NCBI GenBank assembly: GCA_030540495.1
Contig: JAUNWC010000053.1
Span: 1 to 8,228, forward strand
Reading direction: 5' to 3'
Length of the DNA: 8,228 bases
From: Bacteroidota bacterium
Lineage (GTDB): Bacteria; Bacteroidota; Bacteroidia; Bacteroidales; P3
The number at the start of each line of letters is the position of its first letter. Position 1 is the first letter of the stretch. The translations under genes were made by a program, and so were the position numbers. The notes under the pieces were generated by a model. That model was not told where the DNA came from. It saw nothing but the letters and a program-made list of their open reading frames with translations, and searched no databases. Below are positions 1 to 5,115 of the stretch, one piece after another.

Positions 1-21
1 TTTGATTAAATTTGTGGTTAA

Positions 22-53
22 TTTGCACATTTTCAATTTTTTTTATAATTTTG
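22..53 (+). promoter_or_regulatory. rpsA promoter, Bacteroidota type (TTTG-N20-TAnnTTTG)
   Basis: TTTG at 22-25 lies exactly 20 bp upstream of TAATTTTG at 46-53, which matches the Bacteroidota primary sigma consensus (-33 TTTG, -7 TAnnTTTG). Transcription should begin a few bases after 53, giving an rpsA leader of roughly 115 nt. A small inverted repeat (TTTGC 50-54 / GCAAA 59-63, 4-nt loop) overlaps the -7 end and the start region; it may be chance. The assignment rests on motif and spacing only. Confidence 0.72.
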
Positions 54-59
54 CAACCG

Positions 60-174
60 CAAACTGTTTGAGTTTTAGAGGGCTTACCACCTATAAAATT
101 CAATAATTAAAGAAGATTTAATAACTTTTCTCAGTAGGGTAAGATGCTGATACAAAACAAAATATAGAGTTTCC
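60..174 (+). promoter_or_regulatory. Long rpsA 5' leader, possible regulatory RNA
   Basis: This is the inferred untranslated leader between the predicted start site and the rpsA ATG. It contains CTTACC at 83-88 and its exact complement GGTAAG at 138-143, which could close a long AU-rich stem-loop. It also holds a short ORF, ATG at 144 to TAG at 165-167 (MLIQNKI), ending 7 nt before the rpsA start and preceded by a weak AGGG at 136-139. No Shine-Dalgarno sequence precedes rpsA itself. S1 is known to autoregulate its own translation in E. coli; that this leader does so is inference. I do not recognise a named RNA family here. Confidence 0.35.
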
Positions 175-1950
175 ATGAGAGAAACAAAAGACATTAAACC
201 ATTAGAAAACTTCAATTGGGAAGAGGTAGATACCAAAAACGAAGTTTATAACAAAGAAGAAAGAGAAAAACTTGAATCTGCTTATGACAAAACTTTTAGC
301 CAAATAGGAGATGAGCAAATAGCAGAAGGAACAGTGGTTGCTATTAGCGACCGCGAGGTAGTAGTGAATATTGGATTTAAATCCGATGGTATTATTCCTG
401 CAGCAGAGTTTCGTTACAATCCAGATTTGAAAGTTGGCGACAAAGTAGAAGTATTTATTGAGAATCAAGAGGATTCTAATGGTCAATTATTGCTTTCACA
501 CAAAAAGGCTCGTATACTAAAATCTTGGGATAGAGTAAATGAGGCGTACGAAAGCGGAGAAATAATCAAAGGTTATGTTAAGTCAAGAACAAAAGGTGGC
601 TTAATTGTGGATGTATTTGGTATAGAGGCTTTCTTGCCTGGTAGTCAAATAGATGTTAAACCTATCAGAGATTATGACGTATTTGTAGATAAGACTATGG
701 AATTCAAGGTTGTGAAAATCAACAATGAGTTTAAGAACGTAGTCGTTTCTCACAAAGCATTGATAGAAGACGAAATAGAGGCTCAGAAATCTGAAATAAT
801 GTCTCACTTGGAAAAAGGTCAGGTTTTGGAAGGAACGGTAAAGAATATTACTTCTTACGGAGTATTTGTTGACCTTGGTGGTGTGGATGGACTAATCCAT
901 ATTACTGACCTTTCTTGGGGAAGAATCAACCATCCAGAAGAAATCGTTAAACTTGACGAAAAAATCAAGGTTGTTATACTTGAATTTGACCAAGAAAAGA
1001 AACGTATTGCTTTGGGATTGAAACAACTTACACCTCATCCTTGGGACCAATTAGACCCTAATTTAAAGGTTGGCGACAGAGTAAAAGGAAAAGTTGTAGT
1101 CATTGCCGATTATGGTGCATTTGTTGAAATAATACCAGGTGTTGAGGGATTGATACATGTTACTGAAATGTCTTGGAGCCAACATCTTAGAACAGCACAC
1201 GAGTTCCTAAAAGTAGGACAAGATGTGGAGGCTGTTATACTTACTCTTGACAGAGAAGGAAGAAAAATGTCACTTGGTATCAAACAACTTATGCCAGACC
1301 CATGGGTAAATATTGCTGAGAAATATCCTGTTGGTAGTCGTCATACTGCTACTGTTAGAAACTTCACTAACTTTGGTATATTCGTAGAATTGGAAGAAGG
1401 TGTGGATGGACTTATCCATATTTCAGACCTTTCTTGGTCAAAGAAAATCAAACACCCTGCAGAATTTACTAAGATAGGAGAAAAAATAGAGGTTGTTGTT
1501 TTGGAGGTAGATGCAGAAAATCGCAGACTTTCTCTTGGTCACAAACAATTGGAAGAAAATCCTTGGGATGTTTTTGAATCTATCTTTACAATAGGCTCAG
1601 TACACGAAGGAACTATAACTTCCATCAACGAAAAGAGTGGAGCGGTTGTTAATCTTCCTTATGGAATAGAAGGTTTCTGCCCTAAGGGACAATTGCAAAA
1701 AGAAGATAAAACAAACGCAAAAGTTGATGAAAAACTTCCTTTCAAGGTTATAGAATTTTCTAAAGAGGCAAAACGTATAGTACTTTCTCACTCTCGTACT
1801 TGGAAACAAGAAGAAGAAAAATCAGGCAAAAAAGAAAGTATTACTCAAAAAATCAACCAAAATTTAGAGAGAACAACACTTGGTGATTTGGATGTTTTGG
1901 CTTCTTTGAAAGAAGAAATGACCAAACAAGAAAACGAGAATAAAGAATAA
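175..1950 (+). CDS. rpsA: 30S ribosomal protein S1
   Basis: This gene encodes the RNA-binding small-subunit protein S1, which helps bring mRNA to the 30S ribosome. The 591-residue product has six S1 (OB-fold) domains at about 49-113, 131-195, 218-285, 302-372, 389-459 and 476-541. Domains 3 to 5 are the most canonical, each with a GVDGLIH- or GVEGLIH-type motif followed by (D/E)(L/M)SW; domains 1, 2 and 6 are divergent, as in other S1 proteins. The tail (about 545-591) is charged and carries TLGDLDVLASLKEEM, which I recall as typical of Bacteroidota S1. The ATG at 175 is preferred because the upstream ATG at 144 meets a stop at 165. The start has no Shine-Dalgarno sequence, as is common in this phylum. 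The gene appears monocistronic, with its own promoter and a hairpin terminator downstream. The product is intact and the identification is secure. Confidence 0.97.
   Translation: MRETKDIKPLENFNWEEVDTKNEVYNKEEREKLESAYDKTFSQIGDEQIAEGTVVAISDREVVVNIGFKSDGIIPAAEFRYNPDLKVGDKVEVFIENQEDSNGQLLLSHKKARILKSWDRVNEAYESGEIIKGYVKSRTKGGLIVDVFGIEAFLPGSQIDVKPIRDYDVFVDKTMEFKVVKINNEFKNVVVSHKALIEDEIEAQKSEIMSHLEKGQVLEGTVKNITSYGVFVDLGGVDGLIHITDLSWGRINHPEEIVKLDEKIKVVILEFDQEKKRIALGLKQLTPHPWDQLDPNLKVGDRVKGKVVVIADYGAFVEIIPGVEGLIHVTEMSWSQHLRTAHEFLKVGQDVEAVILTLDREGRKMSLGIKQLMPDPWVNIAEKYPVGSRHTATVRNFTNFGIFVELEEGVDGLIHISDLSWSKKIKHPAEFTKIGEKIEVVVLEVDAENRRLSLGHKQLEENPWDVFESIFTIGSVHEGTITSINEKSGAVVNLPYGIEGFCPKGQLQKEDKTNAKVDEKLPFKVIEFSKEAKRIVLSHSRTWKQEEEKSGKKESITQKINQNLERTTLGDLDVLASLKEEMTKQENENKE
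882..1437 (+). repeat. Imperfect direct repeat within rpsA (S1 domains 3 and 5)
   Basis: Bases 882-918 and 1401-1437 match at 34 of 37 positions with no gaps. Both copies encode the GVDGLIHI(T/S)DLSW segment, in domains 3 and 5. The span given runs from the first copy to the end of the second. Domain 4 carries the same motif but is more diverged at the nucleotide level. The similarity comes from repeated protein domains, though the near-identity of synonymous positions is higher than the protein alone requires. Confidence 0.8.
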
Positions 1951-1988
1951 TTTTTTTTATTTTTAATTTTTATTTATTAATATTGTTC

Positions 1989-2030
1989 AGTGTCTTAGTC
2001 TTTTTGGAGATTAAGACACTTTTGATTTTT
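1989..2030 (+). terminator. Rho-independent terminator of rpsA
   Basis: A 12-bp stem (1989-2000 with 2009-2020, one G-U wobble) has an 8-nt loop (TTTTTGGA) and is followed by the T-rich run TTTGATTTTT at 2021-2030. It lies about 40 nt after the rpsA stop and upstream of the ribH promoter, so it separates the two transcription units. Confidence 0.85.
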
Positions 2031-2082
2031 GTTGCAAAAAACATTAGGTTAAAAATCTTAGTGGGAGAAAAGAAAAAAATTG

Positions 2083-2090
2083 TATCTTTG
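2083..2090 (+). promoter_or_regulatory. ribH-fmt promoter, -7 element TATCTTTG
   Basis: TATCTTTG fits the Bacteroidota -7 consensus TAnnTTTG and sits 32 bp before the ribH ATG. The -33 element is weak: TTAG at 2058-2061, 21 bp upstream, is only a partial match to TTTG. The position after the rpsA terminator and before the first gene of the unit supports the call. Confidence 0.62.
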
Positions 2091-2111
2091 CATTTGATTT
2101 AAAAAATAATA

Positions 2112-2117
2112 AAGGAA
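2112..2117 (+). promoter_or_regulatory. Ribosome binding site of ribH (AAGGAA)
   Basis: A purine-rich AAGGAA lies about 5 nt upstream of the ribH ATG. It is the best Shine-Dalgarno-like element in front of any gene in this window and supports the start at 2123; rpsA, fmt, HU and the lipoprotein lack a comparable one. Confidence 0.55.
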
Positions 2118-2122
2118 AAGAA

Positions 2123-2599
2123 ATGTCTTCAGAATTAAAAAATTTATCTTCTTATAATAAAGATGAGGTGCCCTCGGGGGCAAGGTCAAGTTTTGGAATA
2201 GTTGTTTCAGAGTGGAATGATGAGATAACAAACGCTTTGCTACAAGGTGCAATACAAACCCTTTTGGAAAACGGCACAGACGAGAGAGATATACATATAC
2301 AACACGTGCCGGGTGCTTTTGAATTGCCTTTCGGAGCCTCTGAATTATCTACAAAAAAGAAATTTGATGCTATTATTTGTCTCGGTTGCATAATACAAGG
2401 AGAGACTCGTCATTTTGAATTCATAGCCTCCGCAGTTGCCAATGGTATAATGCAAGTATCTTTAAAAGAAGAACTTCCTGTGATTTTTGGCGTTCTAACT
2501 ACCAATGATTTGGAGCAAGCCAAAGAACGCTCAGGCGGAAAATTGGGAAACAAAGGTGTGGAAGCCGCTATTACTGCCCTAAAAATGACTGCCTTATAA
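2123..2599 (+). CDS. ribH: 6,7-dimethyl-8-ribityllumazine synthase
   Basis: This enzyme performs the penultimate step of riboflavin synthesis, condensing 5-amino-6-ribitylamino-uracil with 3,4-dihydroxy-2-butanone 4-phosphate to form the lumazine used by riboflavin synthase. The 158-residue length is normal for the family. Visible signatures are the substrate-stacking aromatic in SEWNDEIT (Trp31), VPGAFELPFGA (62-72), the catalytic-loop segment GCIIQGETRHFEF (88-100) with the conserved His at 97, and FGVLTTND through GNKGVEAA (122-149) with the probable phosphate-contacting Arg136. Family members form pentamers or 60-mers in the cytoplasm. The ATG at 2123 follows an unusually clear AAGGAA (2112-2117). 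No other rib gene lies nearby, so the pathway must be dispersed. It is first in a two-gene unit, with fmt starting 4 nt after its stop. Confidence 0.96.
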   Translation: MSSELKNLSSYNKDEVPSGARSSFGIVVSEWNDEITNALLQGAIQTLLENGTDERDIHIQHVPGAFELPFGASELSTKKKFDAIICLGCIIQGETRHFEFIASAVANGIMQVSLKEELPVIFGVLTTNDLEQAKERSGGKLGNKGVEAAITALKMTAL

Positions 2600-2603
2600 T
2601 AGA

Positions 2604-3578
2604 ATGGAAGCAAAGAATTTACGTATTATTTTTTTTGGTACTCCAGAGATAGCAGCCATAGAGTTAGAGCATTTGGTAAAACAAGGGTATAATGTAGTAG
2701 CCGTGGTTACCAATGTGGATAAACAGATAGGCAGAGGACAGAAAATATCTTTTTGTGAGGTTAAGCAAAAGGCAATAGAGTTGGGAATAAAAAATATATT
2801 GCAACCTCAGAGTATGAAAGAGGATAGTTTTGTCTGTGAGTTAAAATCCTTAAAACCTGATGTTCAAATAGTGGTTGCTTTTAGAATGATGCCAAAAAAG
2901 GTTTATTCTCTTGCTCCTATTGGAACGTTTAACCTCCATACTTCTTTGTTGCCTCAGTATAGAGGAGCGGCACCCATAAATTGGGCTATCATTAATGGAG
3001 AAAAACAAACAGGAATAACAACATTTTTGCTTAACGATAAAATAGATTGCGGAGAAATTCTTTTGCAACAAAGCATAGAAATAACAGAGCAAACAGATTT
3101 TGAATCTCTGTATTATGAAATGGCAGAAAAGGGAAAAAATCTTATAGAGGAAACTCTTAATATTTTATCAAAAGGCAATTACACAACCATAAAACAACAA
3201 GCAGATTCTTTGCTTAAACCTGCACCAAAAATATTTAAGGAAGATACTTATATAGACTGGAATAAAAAGGGTGAGGATATTGTGAATTTCATACGCGGAC
3301 TTTCTCCACTACCCTCTGCAAAAGCCGTTTTTATGGACGAAAAGACAAAAAAGAACTATGATTTTAAGATATTTAAGGCAAAAATAATAAGCAAAGACAA
3401 AAAAACTCAGATAGGCGACCTATGGATAGAAAACAAAAAAAGCATATTGGTACAAACCTCTGATAGCATATTACAACTAACTGATTTACAATTATCAGGC
3501 AAAAAACGTATGCCCGATACAGAATTAGTAAAAGGTTTAAGAATAGAGAGTTACTTAAAAAGTATTAAAAAAAAATAG
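2604..3578 (+). CDS. fmt: Methionyl-tRNA formyltransferase
   Basis: This cytoplasmic enzyme formylates the amino group of Met-tRNA(fMet) using 10-formyltetrahydrofolate, producing the initiator tRNA for bacterial translation. The 324-residue product is close to the usual length (E. coli about 315). The N-terminal formyltransferase fold begins with RIIFFGTPEIA (7-17) and carries the catalytic core: Asn110 and His112 in FNLHTSLLPQYRGAAPINWA, and Asp148 in NDKIDCGEI, matching the Asn/His/Asp triad of the family. The C-terminal tRNA-binding domain follows from about residue 215 (YIDWNKKGEDIVNFIRGLSPLP onward, then a Lys-rich end). The start lies 4 nt after the ribH stop with no Shine-Dalgarno sequence, suggesting co-transcription and re-initiation. 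Its more usual bacterial partner, def (peptide deformylase), is not in this window. No convincing terminator hairpin follows it. Confidence 0.96.
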   Translation: MEAKNLRIIFFGTPEIAAIELEHLVKQGYNVVAVVTNVDKQIGRGQKISFCEVKQKAIELGIKNILQPQSMKEDSFVCELKSLKPDVQIVVAFRMMPKKVYSLAPIGTFNLHTSLLPQYRGAAPINWAIINGEKQTGITTFLLNDKIDCGEILLQQSIEITEQTDFESLYYEMAEKGKNLIEETLNILSKGNYTTIKQQADSLLKPAPKIFKEDTYIDWNKKGEDIVNFIRGLSPLPSAKAVFMDEKTKKNYDFKIFKAKIISKDKKTQIGDLWIENKKSILVQTSDSILQLTDLQLSGKKRMPDTELVKGLRIESYLKSIKKK

Positions 3579-3596
3579 AATGTTTTTTATCTAAAA

Positions 3597-3628
3597 TTTG
3601 TTTTATAAGTATTATTGTTATATATTTG
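3597..3628 (+). promoter_or_regulatory. HU gene promoter (TTTG-N20-TATATTTG)
   Basis: TTTG at 3597-3600 and TATATTTG at 3621-3628 are separated by exactly 20 bp. This is the clearest Bacteroidota-type promoter in the window. Transcription should start just after 3628, leaving a leader of roughly 40 nt before the ATG at 3673. The element also shows that the in-frame ATG at 3598 lies upstream of the transcript and is not the start. Confidence 0.82.
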
Positions 3629-3672
3629 CAAAGTTAAAAATATACATAAATCATTTAATAACATTTACAACA

Positions 3673-3960
3673 ATGACAAAGAAAGAATTTGCAGACAAAA
3701 TGGCCGAAAAAACCGGTATGACAAAACTTGATTCTCTTAAAGCTTACGATGCATTCCTTGATGTTGCTTCAGATTATCTTAAAGAAGGAGAAAAAGTGGC
3801 TCTTTTGGGCTTTGGAACATTCTCTTTACAACACAAAGATGCTCGCGAGGCAAGAAATCCAAGAGATGGTAAGACCATTAAAGTTGCTGCTAAAACGGTT
3901 GTTAAATTCAAACCTGGCAAGGCTTTAAGCGATAGTATTGTTAATGTAAAAGTAAAATAA
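3673..3960 (+). CDS. HU-family DNA-binding protein
   Basis: This is a small basic nucleoid protein that would dimerise and bend DNA. The 95-residue product has the helical N-terminal half (MTKKEFADKMAEKTGMTK onward), the family signature GFGTF at 46-50, and the DNA-binding arm with RNPRDGKTIKV (61-71), including the Pro63 that intercalates DNA in HU/IHF proteins. The C-terminal strand and helix end in VKVK. Length and organisation are those of an HU homodimer subunit; an IHF-like role cannot be excluded, so no hup symbol is given. The ATG at 3673 is chosen over an in-frame ATG at 3598 because the promoter -7 element lies between them and family members begin with M(T/N)K-type sequences. The gene is monocistronic and ends in a hairpin terminator shared with the converging gene. 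Confidence 0.95.
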   Translation: MTKKEFADKMAEKTGMTKLDSLKAYDAFLDVASDYLKEGEKVALLGFGTFSLQHKDAREARNPRDGKTIKVAAKTVVKFKPGKALSDSIVNVKVK

Positions 3961-3977
3961 TTTTTTTGTTTTACAAG

Positions 3978-4017
3978 AAAAAGGAGGCATTTCTCAAAAA
4001 GGAAACGCCTCTTTTTT
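3978..4017. terminator. Bidirectional terminator between HU and the btuG-like gene
   Basis: AAGGAGGC (3981-3988) pairs with GCCTCTTT (4007-4014, one G-U). The stem continues after an A-C mismatch with TTTC/GAAA (3990-3993 with 4002-4005), leaving a short A-rich loop. TTTTTT follows at 4012-4017 on the plus strand, and the run of five A at 3978-3982 gives a U tract on the minus strand. It therefore can end both converging transcripts in the 90-bp gap. Confidence 0.82.
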
Positions 4018-4050
4018 ATTTTTAGGATTTTAGAAACAATAGAATTTACT

Positions 4051-5115
4051 TTATTTCTGAACCACTTTACTTGGGTTGATAAGTGTTGGGAATTTATAAC
4101 GAAGATTGCCCAAAGTGTCCAACGCAAAGACCTCTCCGGCAGAGTTAAAATTTTTAGCATCGCTTATAAATATAGTATTTCCTATTATGCTGATATGATA
4201 GGGCATAACCATACCAGAAAGAGTTTGCTCTCTTAACACCTTGGCTGGTTCATCTAAATTATTTATATCGAGGTATGAAAAATTAAAATCCTTGTTGCTT
4301 GTAGGGTCGGCATACGGCGAAGTATAAAAGAAATACATCTTATTCTCCCAAAAATCAAAATCAGCAATATTCATAGATATCTGTTTTTCTACTTCTGAGT
4401 TATTTATTACTGTTAGTGTTGGCGTTACCATATAGTTGCCTGTGGAAAGCACATAGATTTTGTTTTTATAGGCTTTAAGGGTTTGAGGATTTTCTCCTAC
4501 CTCTATTTTTTTCTCAAAAGAAAAACTATTTACATCAATAACCGATACTGTTTTATCATAGTTAGGATAGTCCAAACCACCAGAATTTGCCACATATATT
4601 TTATTGTTTGCTATGGCTATTCCCTCGGGATAACGTCCTAAGGTGGAGCAAATTTCTGTTATAAGATGGGTTTTCTTTGAAATCTTCACCACACTTGCAT
4701 CCCAACAAGAAACATAGATATAACCATCATAATAAGTCAAGTGTCGTGGTTTTCTGTTATTGCCTTGCTCATCCGTTATTTCTATCCTTGCAATTTGGCT
4801 CCCTGTATTTTTGTCCAAAACCCAAACGCAAGCACTTTCTGTTACAACAATATACAGTTCTTCTCCCACTTTTATCATATCATTGGCATTTTTGCCCAAA
4901 CCTTCTTTGAAATAATCCAAAATAGAAAGAGAATCCTTAAAACTATAATAAGAAAGAGCCGAATTGTTGTCTGCTCCCGTACCCTCGCAAAGTACATAGA
5001 GTCCATAGTCTTCTCCATCGTATTGTCTATATTCTTCCTCTTCGGCATCTTTAAAGCAGGAAGTAAAACAAAATATTAGACATAAGGAAGTAAAAAATAT
5101 TTTTATTGTTTTCAT
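4051..5115 (-). CDS. BtuG-like surface lipoprotein (YncE/DUF5074-type beta-propeller)
   Basis: This is a predicted 354-residue lipoprotein. A lipoprotein signal peptide (KTIKIFFTSLCLIFCFTSC) ends at the lipidated Cys20, followed by FKDAEEEE, an acidic stretch like the Bacteroidota lipoprotein export signal that directs proteins to the cell surface. The rest shows repeating blade segments: ANDMIKVGEELYIVV (77-91), PRHLTYYDGYIYVS (123-136), PEGIAIANNKIYVANSGG (163-180), PQTLKAYKNKIYVLS (210-224), DFDFWENKMYFFY (252-264) and PYHISIIGNTIFIS (305-318). The segment ANSGGLDYPNYDKTVSVIDV closely resembles what I recall from Bacteroides BtuG, which binds vitamin B12 very tightly and docks on BtuB. Its ATG overlaps the receptor stop (ATGA), implying coupled expression. 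An in-frame ATG at 5142 adds only residues before the signal peptide and is rejected. Fold and location are well supported; cobalamin as ligand is inferred. Confidence 0.85.
   Translation of the reverse strand: MKTIKIFFTSLCLIFCFTSCFKDAEEEEYRQYDGEDYGLYVLCEGTGADNNSALSYYSFKDSLSILDYFKEGLGKNANDMIKVGEELYIVVTESACVWVLDKNTGSQIARIEITDEQGNNRKPRHLTYYDGYIYVSCWDASVVKISKKTHLITEICSTLGRYPEGIAIANNKIYVANSGGLDYPNYDKTVSVIDVNSFSFEKKIEVGENPQTLKAYKNKIYVLSTGNYMVTPTLTVINNSEVEKQISMNIADFDFWENKMYFFYTSPYADPTSNKDFNFSYLDINNLDEPAKVLREQTLSGMVMPYHISIIGNTIFISDAKNFNSAGEVFALDTLGNLRYKFPTLINPSKVVQK

Noticed and set aside
50..63. TTTGC/GCAAA inverted repeat at the rpsA start site as an operator
   Set aside because: A 5-bp arm with a 4-nt loop in AT-rich DNA that overlaps the -7 motif is easily explained by chance; there is no second copy.
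3566..3590. A-run then T-run after fmt as a terminator
   Set aside because: It is only A/T pairing with no GC stem and lies partly within the fmt coding end; it does not look like a working hairpin.
3598..3672. 25-residue N-terminal extension of the HU protein from the ATG at 3598
   Set aside because: The promoter -7 element lies downstream of this ATG, and HU proteins begin at the MTKKEF position.
4677..5079. Plus-strand open frames opposite the lipoprotein gene
   Set aside because: They are antisense to a clear coding gene, overlap each other in different frames and show no domain, promoter or ribosome binding site.
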